Shown here: positions 1 through 13,485 of the stretch, piece after piece
Numbering within the stretch: position 1 is the stretch's first letter
Layout of the letters: each line of letters opens with the position of its first letter
Source of the DNA: Hippophae tibetana
Taxonomy: Eukaryota > Streptophyta > Magnoliopsida > Rosales > Elaeagnaceae
Length of the DNA stretch: 64,000 nucleotides
Direction of reading: 5' to 3'
NCBI GenBank assembly: GCA_037013495.1
Contig: CM072801.1
Span: 102,183,816 to 102,247,815 of the forward strand
Position numbers and translations under genes: made by a program
Notes under the pieces: model-generated
What the model saw: the letters and a program-made list of their open reading frames with translations, nothing else
What the model was told of the DNA's origin: nothing
The model's database searches: none

Positions 1-684
1 CCAAAGAATGCAAAAAACAATATAATGGAAAATTTTATTATTTCTAAAATTCAAAAAATAAAACAAAGAAGAGGAAAATGATATAGCGAATTAAAAGAAA
101 AGTATGCAATGAAATGCAAATAATAAAATAATGACAACAAAATCTAAAGAAAACAAAACACTTGTAGAAAATATTTGTTTCTTTAATTGTGATTTGGAAC
201 AAAAGAATGCAAAAACCAATAAAATGGAAAATTTCATTAAATCTAAAATTAAAAAAAAAAGATATTTTAGGATAAATATCCTATTTTGGGCGACCACGGC
301 TTTGATACCAAATGATACAGATCCTTTATGCGAAAAAATTTGGAACCCATGATCTCACAGGAGTGAGAAGTATATAATTGCTAAGAACATGGTTAATGTG
401 ATCTAATTAAAACAATAAAGAACAAGAATAGAAAACCATGCAAGAAGGTGCGATCAAACTATAAGACGTAGGAAATTAGTGTAAGCGATGGAATTTGGGT
501 TCTAAAAGGTGGATAACTGAACTATTGTTTCCTTCACGTTTTGGCAAATAGAAATAATCTTTGATTTAATATATTATAATAGTCATTTGGATACAAGAGT
601 TAAAAGTTATAACAGTTTAAAGATACAATCCCAATAAATAATTTCTTTTTTTTAAACTACGAACTCCAGAAATTTTGTGGTTTT
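1..684. repeat. M0, partial satellite monomer cut by the window start
   Basis: Position 1 falls inside subunit A, at about phase 172. Subunit B, the inverted repeats, the primer-binding-site-like motif and the tail are complete. The tail has gaaattagtg in place of the common gaaagtagtg, and aataatcttt instead of the HindIII form. Confidence 0.95.
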
Positions 685-1540
685 TTATTCAGGAACAAAG
701 ATAGGTTGAACATGGAAAACAAAGAACAAGAAAATGATACAGTGAATTAAAAGAAGAGTAAGAAATGCAATCCAAATAAGAAAATAATGACAATTAAATC
801 TAAAGAAAACAAAAGTCTTGTAGAAAATAGTTGTTTCTTTAATTGGGATTTGGAACCAAAGAATGCAAAAAACAATATAATGGAAAATTTTATTATTTCT
901 AAAATTCAAAAAATAAAACAAAGAAGAGGAAAATGATATAGCGAATTAAAAGAAAAGTATGCAATGAAATGCAAATAATAAAATAATGACAACAAAATCT
1001 AAAGAAAACAAAACACTTGTAGAAAATATTTGTTTCTTTAATTGTGATTTGGAACAAAAGAATGCAAAAACCAATATAATGGAAAATTTCATTAAATCTA
1101 AAATTTAAAAAAAAAAGATATTTTAAGATAAATATCCTATTTTGGACGACCACGGCTTTGATACCAAATGATACAGATCCTTTATGCGAAAAAATTTGGA
1201 ACCCATGATCTCACAGGAGTGAGAAGTATATAATTGCTAAGAACATGGTTAATGTGATCAAATTAAAACAATAAAGAACAAGAATAGAAAACCATGCAAG
1301 AAGGTGCGATCAAACTATAAGACGTAGGAAAGTAGTGTAAGCGATGGAATTTGGGTTCTAAAAGGTGGATAACTGAACTATTGTTTCCTTCACGTTTTGG
1401 CAAATAGAAATAATCTTTGATTTAATATATTATAATAGTCATTTGGATACAAGAGTTAAAAGTTATAACAGTTTAAAGATACAATCCCAATAAATAATTT
1501 CTTTTTTTTAAACTACGAACTCCAGAAATTTTTTGGTTTT
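685..1540. repeat. M1, satellite monomer (856 bp)
   Basis: Private changes are catgg for cacgg near 711, ttaagata in the first inverted repeat and ggacgacc for gggcgacc. Subunit B has the A-type base at 1077 (aatataatgg). It shares aatccaaataag and tattatttc with M2, M7, M8 and M11. Confidence 0.95.
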
Positions 1541-2395
1541 TTATTCAGGAACAAAGATAGGTTGAACACGGAAAACAAAGAACAAGAAAATGATACAGTG
1601 AATTAAAAGAAGAGTAAGAAATGCAATCCAAATAAGAAAATAATGACAATTAAATCTAAAGAAAACAAAAGTCTTGTAGAAAATAGTTGTTTCTTTAATT
1701 GGGATTTGGAACCAAAGAATGCAAAAAAAAATATAATGGAAAATTTTATTATTTCTAAAATTCAAAAAATAAAACAAAGAAGAGGAAAATGATATAGCGA
1801 ATTAAAAGAAAAGTATGCAATGAAATGCAAATAATAAAATAATGACAACAAAATCTAAAGAAAACAAAAAACTTGTAGAAAATATTTGTTTCTTTAATTG
1901 TGATTTGGAAACAAAGAATGCAATAACCAATAAAATGGAAAATTTCATTAAATCTAAAATTAAAAAAAAAAGATATTTTAGGATAAATATCCTATTTTGG
2001 GCGACCACGGCTTTGATACCAAATGATACAGATCCTTTATGCGAAAAATTTTGGAACCCATGATCTCACAGGAATGAGAAGTATATAATTGCTAAGAACA
2101 TGGTTAATGTGATCAAATTAAAACAATAAAGAACAAGAATAGAAAACCATGCAAGAAGGTGCGATCAAACTATAAGACCTAGGAAAGTAGTGTAAGCGAT
2201 GGAATTTGGGTTCTAAAAGTTGGATAACTGAACTATTTTTTCCTTAACGTTTTTGCAAATAGAAATAAGTTTTGATATGATATATTATAATAGTCATTTG
2301 GAAACACGAGTTAAAAGTTATAACAGTTTAAAGATACAATCCCAATAAATAATTTCTTTTTTTTAAACTACGAACTCCAGAAATTTTGTGGTTTT
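1541..2395. repeat. M2, satellite monomer (855 bp)
   Basis: The tail is unusual (gacctaggaaag, ccttaacgtttttgc, ttttgatatgata, ggaaacacgag) and matches the tail of M16, 11.9 kb away. Subunit A has aaaaaaaaatat where most copies have aaaaaacaatat. Confidence 0.95.
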
Positions 2396-3249
2396 TTATT
2401 CAGGAACAAAGATAGGTTGAACACGGAAAACAAAGAACAAGAAAATGATACAGTGAATTAAAAGAAGAGTAAGAAATGCAATCCAAATAAGAAAATAATG
2501 ACAATTAAATCTAAAGAAAACAAAAGTCTTGTAGAAAATAGTTGTTTCTTTAATTGGGATTTGGAACCAAAGAATGCAAAAAACAATATAATGGAAAATT
2601 TTATTAATTCTAAAATTCAAAAAATAAAACAAAGAAGAGGAAAATGATATAGCGAATTAAAAGAAAAGTATGCAATGAAATGAAAATAATAAAATAATGA
2701 CAACAAAATCTAAAGAAAACAAAACACTTGTAGAAAATATGTGTTTCTTTAATTGTGATTTGGAACAAAAGAATGCAAAAACCAATAAAATGGAAAATTT
2801 CATTAAATCTAAAATTCAAAAAAAACATATTTTAGGATAAATATCCTATTTTCGGCGACCACGGCTTTGATACCAAATGATACAGATCCTTTATGCGAAA
2901 AAATTTGGAACCCATGATCTCACAGGAATGAGAAGTATATAATTGCTAAGAACACGGTTAATGTGATCTAATTAAAACAATAAAGAACAAGAATAGAATA
3001 CCATGCAAGAAGGTGCGATCAAACTATAAGACGTAGGAAAGTAGTGTAAGCGATGGAATTTGGCTTCTAAAAGGTGGATAACTGAACTATTGTTTCCTTC
3101 ACGTTTTGGCAATTAGAAATAAGCTTTGATTTAATATATTATAATAGTCATTTGGATACAAGAGTTAAAAGTTATAACAGTTTAAAGATACAATCCCAAT
3201 AAATAATTTCTTTTTTTTAAACTACGAACTCCAGAAATTTTTTGGTTTT
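2396..3249. repeat. M3, satellite monomer (854 bp)
   Basis: Subunit B carries atgtgtttc and aaatgaaaataat. The run after it is attcaaaaaaaacatat, followed by ttttcggcgacc. The tail has aacacggtt, tggcttct and a HindIII site. Confidence 0.95.
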
Positions 3250-4102
3250 TTATTCAGGAACAAAGATAGGTTGAACACGGAAAACAAAGAACAAGAAAAT
3301 GATACAGTGAATTAAAAGAAGAGTAAGAAATGCAATCCAAATAAGAAAATAATGACAATTAAATCTAAAGAAAACAAAAGTCTTGTAGAAAATAGTTGTT
3401 TCTTTAATTGGGATTTGGAACCAAAGAATGCAAAAAACAATATAATGGAAAATTTTATTAATTCTAAAATTCAAAAAATAAAACAAAAAAGAGGAAAATG
3501 ATATAGCGAATTAAAAGAAAAGTATGCAATGAAATGCAAATAATAAAATAATGACAACAAAATCTAAAGAAAACAAAACACTTGTAGAAAATATTTGTTT
3601 CTTTAATTGTGATTTGGAACAAAGAATGCAATAACCAATAAAATGGAAAATTTCATTAAATCTAAAATTCAAAAAAAAGATATTTTAGGATAAATATCCT
3701 ATTTTGGGCGACCACGGCTTTGATACCAAATGATACAGATCCTTTATGCGAAAAAATTTGGAACCCATGATCTCACAGGAATGAGAAGTATATAATTGCT
3801 AAGAACACGGTTAATGTGATCTAATTAAAACAATAAAGAACAAGAATAGAAAACCATGCAAGAAGGTGCGATCAAACTATAAGACGTAGGAAAGTAGTGT
3901 AAGCGATGGAATTTGGCTTCTAAAAGGTGGATAACTGAACTATTGTTTCCTTCACGTTTTGGCAATTAGAAATAAGCTTTGATTTAATATATTATAATTG
4001 TCATTTGGATACAAGAGTTAAAAGTTATAACAGTTTAAAGATACAATCCCAATAAATAATTTCTTTTTTTTAAACTACGAACTCCAGAAATTTTGTGGTT
4101 TT
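3250..4102. repeat. M4, satellite monomer (853 bp)
   Basis: Subunit B is one A shorter (ggaacaaagaatgc). The tail has tggcttct, ggcaattag and the rare ataattgtc. From the middle of B it is copied almost exactly in M5 at an offset of 853 bp. Confidence 0.95.
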
Positions 4103-4955
4103 TTATTCAGGAACAAAGATAGGTTGAACACGGAAAACAAAGAACAAGAAAATGATACAGTGAATTAAAGGAAGAGTAAGAAATGCAATGCAAATAAGAA
4201 AATAATGACAATTAAATCTAAAGAAAACAAAAGTCTTGTAGAAAATAGTTGTTTCTTTAATTGGGATTTGGAACCAAAGAATGCAAAAAACAATATAATG
4301 GAAAATTTTATTATTTCTAAAATTCAAAAAATAAAACAAAGAAGAGGAAAATGATATAGCGAATTAAAAGAAAAGTATGCAATGAAATGCAAATAATAAA
4401 ATAATGACAACAAAATCTAAAGAAAACAAAACACTTGTAGAAAATATTTGTTTCTTTAATTGTGATTTGGAACAAAGAATGCAATAACCAATAAAATGGA
4501 AAATTTCATTAAATCTAAAATTCAAAAAAAAGATATTTTAGGATAAATATCCTATTTTGGGCGACCACGGCTTTGATACCAAATGATACAGATCCTTTAT
4601 GCGAAAAAATTTGGAACCCATGATCTCACAGGAATGAGAAGTATATAATTGCTAAGAACACGGTTAATGTGATCTAATTAAAACAATAAAGAACAAGAAT
4701 AGAAAACCATGCAAGAAGGTGCGATCAAACTATAAGACGTAGGAAAGTAGTGTAAGCGATGGAATTTGGCTTCTAAAAGGTGGATAACTGAACTATTGTT
4801 TCCTTCACGTTTTGGCAATTAGAAATAAGCTTTGATTTAATATATTATAATTGTCATTTGGATACAAGAGTTAAAAGTTATAACAGTTTAAAGATACAAT
4901 CCCAATAAATAATTTCTTTTTTTTAAACTACGAACTCCAGAAATTTTGTGGTTTT
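4103..4955. repeat. M5, satellite monomer (853 bp)
   Basis: Carries the rare aattaaaggaagag in subunit A, shared only with M6. Its B subunit and tail copy those of M4. Confidence 0.95.
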
Positions 4956-5809
4956 TTATTCAGGAACAAAGATAGGTTGAACACGGAAAACAAAGAACAA
5001 GAAAATGATACAGTGAATTAAAGGAAGAGTAAGAAATGCAATGCAAATAAGAAAATAATGACAATTAAATCTAAAGAAAACAAAAGTCTTGTAGAAAATA
5101 GTTGTTTCTTTAATTGGGATTTGGAACCAAAGAATGCAAAAAACAATATAATGGAAAATTTTATTATTTCTAAAATTCAAAAAATAAAACAAAGAAGAGG
5201 AAAATGATATAGCGAATTAAAAGAAAAGTATGCAATGAAATGCAAATAATAAAATAATGACAACAAAATCTAAAGAAAACAAAACACTTGTAGAAAATAT
5301 TTGTTTCTTTAATTGTGATTTGGAACAAAAGAATGCAAAAACCAATAAAATGGAAAATTTCATTAAATCTAAAATTCAAAAAAAAGATATTTTAGGATAA
5401 ATATCCTATTTTGGGCGACCACGGCTTTGATACCAAATGATACAGATCCTTTATGCGAAAAAATTTGGAACCGATGATCTCATAGGAGTGAGAAGTATAT
5501 AATTGCTAAGAACATGGTTAATGTGATCAAATTAAAACAATAAAGAACAAGAATAGAAAACCATGCAAGAAGGTGCGATCAAACTATAAGACATAGGAAA
5601 GTAGTGTAAGCGATGGAATTTGGGTTCTAAAAGGTGGATAACTGAACTATTGTTTCCTTCGCGTTTTGGCAAATAGAAATAATCTTTGATTTAATATATT
5701 ATAATAGTCATTTGGATACAAGAGTTAAAAGTTATAACAGTTTAAAGATACAATCCCAATAAATAATTTCTTTTTTTTAAACTACGAACTCCAGAAATTT
5801 TGTGGTTTT
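4956..5809. repeat. M6, satellite monomer (854 bp)
   Basis: Subunit A copies M5; subunit B switches to gcaaaaacc. The tail has private gaaccgatgatctcatagg and ttcgcgttttgg, and aataatc instead of the HindIII form. Confidence 0.95.
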
Positions 5810-6663
5810 TTATTCAGGAACAAAGATAGGTTGAACACGGAAAACAAAGAACAAGAAAATGATACAGTGAATTAAAAGAAGAGTAAGAAATGCAATCCAA
5901 ATAAGAAAATAATGACAATTAAATCTAAAGAAAACAAAAGTCTTGTAGAAAATAGTTGTTTCTTTAATTGGGATTTGGAACCAAAGAATGCAAAAAACAA
6001 TATAATGGAAAATTTTATTATTTCTAAAATTCAAAAAATAAAACAAAGAAGAGGAAAATGATATAGCGAATTAAAAGAAAAGTATGCAATGAAATGCAAA
6101 TAATAAAATAATGACAACAAAATCTAAAGAAAACAAAACACTTGTAGAAAATATTTGTTTCTTTAATTGTGATTTGGAACAAAAGAATGCAATAACCAAT
6201 AAAATGGAAAATTTCATTAAATCTAAAATTCAAAAAAAAGATATTTTAGGATAAATATCCTATTTTGGGCGACCACGGCTTTGATACCAAATGATACAGA
6301 TCCTTTATGCGAAAAATTTTGGAACCCATGATCTCACAGGAATGAGAAGTATATAATTGCTAAGAACATGGTTAATGTGATCAAATTAAAACAATAAAGA
6401 ACAAGAATAGAAAACCATGCAAGAAGGTGCGATCAAACTATAAGACGTAGGAAAGTAGTGTAAGCGATGGAATTTGGGTTCTAAAAGGTGGATAACTGAA
6501 CTATTGTTTCCTTCACGTTTTGGCAAATAGAAATAATCTTTGATTTAATATATTATAATAGTCATTTGGATACAAGAGTTAAAAGTTATAACAGTTTAAA
6601 GATACAATCCCAATAAATAATTTCTTTTTTTTAAACTACGAACTCCAGAAATTTTGTGGTTTT
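5810..6663. repeat. M7, satellite monomer (854 bp)
   Basis: Subunit A is of the tattatttc type. The tail has cgaaaaattttgg and aggaatgag and no HindIII site. Confidence 0.95.
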
Positions 6664-7516
6664 TTATTCAGGAACAAAGATAGGTTGAACACGGAAAACA
6701 AAGAACAAGAAAATGATACAGTGAATTAAAAGAAGAGTAAGAAATGCAATCCAAATAAGAAAATAATGACAATTAAATCTAAAGAAAACAAAAGTCTTGT
6801 AGAAAATAGTTGTTTCTTTAATTGGGATTTGGAACCAAAGAATGCCAAAAACAATATAATGGAAAATTTTATTATTTCTAAAATTCAAAAAATAAAACAA
6901 AGAAGAGGAAAATGATATAGCGAATTAAAAGAAAAGTATGCAATGAAATGCAAATAATAAAATAATGACAACAAAATCTAAAGAAAACAAAAAACTTGTA
7001 GAAAATATTTGTTTCTTTAATTGTGATTTGGAACAAAAGAATGCAATAACCAATAAAATGGAAAATTTCATTAAATCTAAAATTAAAAAAAAGATATTTT
7101 AGGATAAATATCCTATTTTGGGCGACCACGGCTTTGATACCAAATGATACAGATCCTTTATGCGAAAAAAATTGGAACCCATGATCTCACAGGAATGAGA
7201 AGTATATAATTGCTAAGAACATGGTTAATGTGATCAAATTAAAACAATAAAGAACAAGAATAGAAAACCATGCAAGAAGGTGCGATCAAACTATAAGACG
7301 TTGGAAAGTAGTGTAAGCGATGGAATTTGGGTTCTAAAAGGTGGATAACTGAACTATTGTTTCCTTCACGTTTTGGCAAATAGAAATAATCTTTGATTTA
7401 ATATATTATAATAGTCATTTGGATACAAGAGTTAAAAGTTATAACAGTTTAAAGATACAATCCCAATAAATAATTTCTTTTTTTTAAACTACGAACTCCA
7501 GAAATTTTGTGGTTTT
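6664..7516. repeat. M8, satellite monomer (853 bp)
   Basis: Private changes are gaatgccaaaaac in subunit A and gacgttggaaag in the tail. Subunit B has aaaaaacttg, as in M2, M16 and M66. Confidence 0.95.
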
Positions 7517-8366
7517 TTATTTAGGAACAAAGATAGGTTGAACACGGAAAACAAAGAACAAGAAAATGATACAGTGAATTAAAAGAAGAGTAAGAAATGC
7601 AAATAAGAAAATAATGACAATTAAATCTAAAGAAAACAAAAGTCTTGTAGAAAATAGTTGTTTCTTTAATTGTGATTTGGAACCAAAGAATGCAAAAAAC
7701 AATATAATGGAAAATTTTATTAATTCTAAAATTCAAAAAATAAAACAAAGAAGAGGAAAATGATATAGCGAATTAAAAGAAAAGTATGCAAAGAAATGCA
7801 AATAATAAAATAATGACGACAAAATCTAAAGAAAACAAAACACTTGTAGAAAATATTTGTTTCTTTAATTGTGATTTGGAACAAAAGAATGCAATAACCA
7901 ATAAAATGGAAAATTTCATTAAATCTAAAATTAAAAAAAAAAGATATTTTATGAAAAATATCCTATTTTGGGCGACCACGGCTTTGATACCAAATGATAC
8001 AAATCCTTTATGCGAATTAATTTGGAACCCATGATCTCACAGGAGTGAGAAGTATATAATTGCTAAGAACATGGTTAATGTGATCTAATTAAAACAATAA
8101 AGAACAAGAATAGAAAACCATGCAAGAAGGTGCGATCAAACTATAAGACGTAGGAAAGTAGTGTAAGCGATGGAATTTGGGTTCTAAAAGGTGGATAACT
8201 GAACTATTGTTTCCTTCACGTTTTGGCAATTAGAAATAAGCTTTGATTTAATATATTATAATAGTCATTTGGATACAAGAGTTAAAAGTTATAACAGTTT
8301 AAAGATACAATCCCAATAAATAATTTCTTTTTTTTAAACTACGAACTCCAGAAATTTTGTGGTTTT
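7517..8366. repeat. M9, satellite monomer (850 bp) with a 5-bp deletion
   Basis: The anchor is ttatttagg. One of two adjacent 5-bp units is lost in subunit A, giving aaatgcaaataag. A has the B-type aattgtgat. B has aatgacgac and the private ttttatgaaaaatatcc. Confidence 0.95.
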
Positions 8367-9215
8367 TTATTTAGGAACAAAGATAGGTTGAACACGGAAA
8401 ACAAAGAACAAGAAAATGATACAGTGAATTAAAAGAAGAGTAAGAAATGCAAATAAGAAAATAATGACAATTAAATCTAAAGAAAACAAAAGTCTTGTAG
8501 AAAATAGTTGTTTCTTTAATTGTGATTTGGAACCAAAGAATGCAAAAAACAATATAATGGAAAATTTTATTAATTCTAAAATTCAAAAAATAAAACAAAG
8601 AAGAGGAAAATGATATAGCGAATTAAAAGAAAAGTATGCAATGAAATGCAAATAATAAAATAATGACGACAAAATCTAAAGAAAACAAAACACTTGTAGA
8701 AAATATTTGTTTCTTTAATTGTGATTTGGAACAAAAGAATGCAATAACCAATAAAATGGAAAATTTCATTAAATCTAAAATTAAAAAAAAAGATATTTTA
8801 CGATAAATATCCTATTTTGGGCGACCACGGCTTTGATACCAAATGATACAAATCCTTTATGCGAATTAATTTGGAACCCATGATCTCACAGGAGTGAGAA
8901 GTATATAATTGCTAAGAACATGGTTAATGTGATCTAATTTAAACAATAAAGAACAAGAATAGAAAACCATGCAAGAAGGTGCGATCAAACTATAAGACGT
9001 AGGAAAGTAGTGTAAGCGATGGAATTTGGGTTCTAAAAGGTGGATAACTGAACTATTGTTTCCTTCACGTTTTGGCAATTAGAAATAAGCTTTGATTTAA
9101 TATATTATAATAGTCATTTGGATACAAGAGTTAAAAGTTATAACAGTTTAAAGATACAATCCCAATAAATAATTTCTTTTTTTTAAACTACGAACTCCAG
9201 AAATTTTGTGGTTTT
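8367..9215. repeat. M10, satellite monomer (849 bp), near copy of M9
   Basis: Shares ttatttagg, the 5-bp deletion and aatgacgac with M9. B has the private tttacgataaat, and the tail carries atttaaacaataaag, otherwise seen only in the tail of M15. Confidence 0.95.
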
Positions 9216-10069
9216 TTATTCAGGAACAAAGATCGGTTGAACACGGAAAACAAAGAACAAGAAAATGATACAGTGAATTAAAAGAAGAGTAAGAAATGCA
9301 ATCCAAATAAGAAAATAATGACAATTAAATCTAAAGAAAACAAAAGTCTTGTAGAAAATAGTTGTTTCTTTAATTGGGATTTGGAACCAAAGAATGCAAA
9401 AAACAATATAATGGAAAATTTTATTATTTCTAAAATTCAAAAAATAAAACAAAGAAGAGGAAAATGATATAGCGAATTAAAAGAAAAGTATGCAATGAAA
9501 TGCAAATAATAAAATAATGACAACAAAATCTAAAGAAAACAAAACACTTGTAGAAAATATTTGTTTCTTTAATTGTGATTTGGAACAAAAGAATGCAATA
9601 ACCAATAAAATGGAAAATTTCATTAAATCTAAAATTAAAAAAAAAGATATTTTAGGATAAATATCCTATTTTGGGCGACCACGGCTTTGATACCAAATGA
9701 TACAAATCCTTTATGCGAATTAATTTGGAACCCATGATCTCACAGGAGTGAGAAGTATATAATTGCTAAGAACATGGTTAATGTGATCTAATTAAAACAA
9801 TAAAGAACAAGAATAGAAAACCATGCAAGAAGGTGCGATCAAACTATAAGACGTAGGAAAGTAGTGTAAGCGATGGAATTTGGGTTCTAAAAGGTGGATA
9901 ACTGAACTATTGTTTCCTTCACGTTTTGGCAAATAGAAATAATCTTTGATTTAATATATTATAATAGTCATTTGGATACAAGAGTTAAAAGTTATAACAG
10001 TTTAAAGATACAATCCCAATAAATAATTTCTTTTTTTTAAACTACGAACTCAAGAAATTTTGTGGTTTT
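9216..10069. repeat. M11, satellite monomer (854 bp)
   Basis: Has gatcgg after the anchor, shared only with M16. The tail has acaaatcc and cgaattaattt and lacks the HindIII site. Confidence 0.95.
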
Positions 10070-10924
10070 TTATTCAGGAACAAAGATAGGTTGAACACGG
10101 ATAACAAAGAACAAGAAAATGATACAGTGAATTAAAAGAAGAGTAAGAAATTCAATGCAAATAAGAAAATAATGACAATTAAATCTAAAGAGAACAAATG
10201 TCTTATAGAAAATAGTTGTTTCTTTAATTGGGATTTGGAACCAAAGAATGCAAAAAACAATATAATGGAAAATTTTATTAATTCTAAAATTCAAAAAATA
10301 AAACAAAGAAGAGGAAAATGATATAGCGAATTAAAAGAAAAGTATGCAATGAAATGCAAATAATGAAATAATGACAACAAAATCTAAAGAAAACAAAACA
10401 CTTGTAGAAAATATTTGTTTCTTTAATTGTGATTTGGGACAAAAGAATGCAATAACCAATAAAATGGAAAATTTCATTAAACCTAAAATTAAAAAAAAAG
10501 ATATTTTAGGATAAATATCCTATTTTGGGCGACCACGGCTTTGATACCAAATGATACAGATACTTTATGCGAATTAATTTGGAACCCATGATCTCACAGG
10601 AATGTGAAGTATATAATTGCTAAGAACATGGTTAATGTGATCAAATTAAAACAATAAAAAACAAGAATAGAAAACCATGCAAGAAGGTGCGATCAAACTA
10701 TAAGACGTAGGAAAGTAGTGTAAGAGATGGAATTTGGGTTCTAAAAGGTGGATAACTGAACTATTGTTTCCTTCACGTTTTTGCAAATAGAAATAAGTTT
10801 TGATATGAAATATTATAATAGTTATTTGGATACACGAGTTAAAAGTTATAACAGTTTAAAAATACAATCCTAATAAATAATTTCTTTTTTTTTAAACTAA
10901 GAACTCCAGAAATTTTGTGGTTTT
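10070..10924. repeat. M12, satellite monomer (855 bp), near-identical to M24
   Basis: Rare variants are aattcaatgc, agagaacaaatg, gggacaaaag, aaacctaaaatt, aataaaaaacaag, taagagatgg and tatgaaatatt. All recur in M24, 10,222 bp to the right. Confidence 0.95.
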
Positions 10925-11778
10925 TTATTAAGGAACAAAGATTGGTTGAACACGGAAAACAAAGAACAAGAAAATGATACAGTGAATTAAAAGAAGAGTA
11001 AGAAATGCAATGCAAATAAGAAAATAATGACAATTAAATCTAAAGAAAACAAAAGTCTTGTAGAAAATAGTTGTTTCTTTAATTGGGATTTGGAACCAAA
11101 GAATGCAAAAAACAATATAATGGAAAATTTTATTAATTCTAAAATTCAAAAAATAAAACAAAGAAGAGGAAAATGATATAGCGAATTAAAAGAAAAGTAT
11201 GCAATGAAATGCAAATAATAAAATAATGACAACAAAATCTAAAGAAAACAAAACACTTGTAGAAAATATTTGTTTCTTTAATTGTGATTTGGAACAAAAG
11301 AATGCAAAAACCAATAAAATGGAAAATTTCATTAAATCTAAAATTAAAAAAAAAGATATTTTAGGATAAATATCCTATTTTGGGCGACCACGGCTTTGAT
11401 ACCAAATGATACAGATCCTTTATGCGAAAAAATTTGGAACCCATGATCTCACAGGAGTGAGAAGTATATAATTGCTAAGAACATGGTTAATGTGATCTAA
11501 TTAAAACAATAAAGAACAAGAATAGAAAACCATGCAAGAAGGTGCGATCAAACTATAAGACGTAGGAAATTAGTGTAAGCGATGGAATTTGGGTTCTAAA
11601 AGGTGGATAACTGAACTATTGTTTCCTTCACGTTTTGGCAAATAGAAATAATCTTTGATTTAATATATTATAATAGTCATTTGGATACAAGAGTTAAAAG
11701 TTATAACAGTTTAAAGATACAATCCCAATAAATAATTTCTTTTTTTTAAACTACGAACTCCAGACATTTTGTGGTTTT
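10925..11778. repeat. M13, satellite monomer (854 bp)
   Basis: The anchor is ttattaagg with gattgg after it, as in M25. Subunit B (gcaaaaacc) and the tail (gaaattagtg) resemble M18 instead, so this monomer joins two duplication blocks. Confidence 0.95.
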
Positions 11779-12632
11779 TTATTCAGGAACAAAGATAGGT
11801 TGAACACGGAAAACAAAGAACAAGAAAATGATACAGTGAATTAAAAGAAGAGTAAGAAATGCAATGCAAATAAGAAAATAATGATAATTAAATCTAAAGA
11901 AAACAAAAGTCTTGTAGAAAATAGTTGTTTCTTTAATTGTGATTTGGAACCAAAGAATGCAAAAAACAATATAATGGAAAATTTTATTAATTCTAAAATT
12001 CAAAAAATAAAACAAAGAAGAGGAAAATGATATAGCAAATTAAAAGAAAAGTATGCAATGAAATGCAAATAATAAAATAATGACAACAAAATCTAAAGAA
12101 AACAAAACACTTGTAGAAAATATTTGTTTCTTTAATTGTGATTTGGAACAAAAGAATGCAATAACCAATAAAATGGAAAATTTCATTAAATCTAAAATTA
12201 AAAAAAAAGATATTTTAGGATAAATATCCTATTTTGGGCGACCACGGCTTTGATACCAAATGATACAAATCCTTTATGCGAATTAATTTGGAACCCATGA
12301 TCTCACAGGAGTGAGAAGTATATAATTGCTAAGAACATGGTTAATGTGATCTAATTAAAACAATAAAGAACAAGAATAGAAAACCATGCAAGAAGGTGCG
12401 ATCAAACTATAAGACGTAGGAAAGTAGTGTAAGCGATGGAATTTGGGTTCTAAAAGGTGGATAACTGAACTATTGTTTCCTTCACGTTTTGGCAATTAGA
12501 AATAAGCTTTGATTTAATATATTATAATAGTCATTTGGATACAAGAGTTAAAAGTTATAACAGTTTAAAGATACAATCCCAATAAATAATTTCTTTTTTT
12601 TAAACTACGAACTCAAGAAATTTTGTGGTTTT
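11779..12632. repeat. M14, satellite monomer (854 bp), related to M19
   Basis: Shares gacattttgtgg just before the anchor, aatgataattaa and the B-type aattgtgat in subunit A with M19. Private tagcaaatt near 12034. Confidence 0.95.
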
Positions 12633-13485
12633 TTATTCAGGAACAAAGATAGGTTGAACACGGATAACAAAGAACAAGAAAATGATACAGTGAATTAAAA
12701 GAAGAGTAAGAAATGCAATGCAAATAAGAAAATAATGACAATTAAATCTAAAGAAAACAAATGTCTTATAGAAAATAGTTGTTTCTTTAATTGGGATTTG
12801 GAACCAAAGAATGCAAAAAACAATATAATGGAAAATTTTATTAATTCTAAAATTCAAAAAATAAAACAAAGAAGAGGAAAATGATATAGCGAATTAAAAG
12901 AAAAGTATGCAATGAAATGCAAATAATGAAATAATGACAACAAAATCTAAAGAAAACAAAACACTTGTAGAAAATATTTGTTTCTTTAATTGTGATTTGG
13001 ACCAAAAGAATGCAATAACCAATAAAATGGAAAATTTCATTAAATCTAAAATTAAAAAAAAGATATTTTAGGATAAATATCCTATTTTGGGCGACCACGG
13101 CTTTGATACCAAATGATACAGATACTTTATGCGAATTAATTTGGAACCAATGATCTCACAGGAATGTGAAGTATATAATTGCTAAGAACATGGTTAATGT
13201 GATCTAATTTAAACAATAAAGAACAAGAATAGAAAACCATGCAAGAAGGTGCGATCAAACTATAAGACGTAGGAAAGTAGTGTAAGCGATGGAATTTGGG
13301 TTCTAAAAGGTGGATAACTGAACTATTGTTTCCTTCACGTTTTGGCAATTAGAAATAAGCTTTGATTTAATATATTATAATAGTCATTTGGATACAAGAG
13401 TTAAAAGTTATAACAGTTTAAAGATACAATCCCAATAAATAATTTCTTTTTTTTAAACTACGAACTCCAGAAATTTTGTGGTTTT
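12633..13485. repeat. M15, satellite monomer (853 bp), related to M20
   Basis: Carries aacaaatgtcttatag, aataatgaaataatg and ggaaccaatg with M20. The end of the tail switches to atttaaacaataaag as in M10. Confidence 0.95.
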
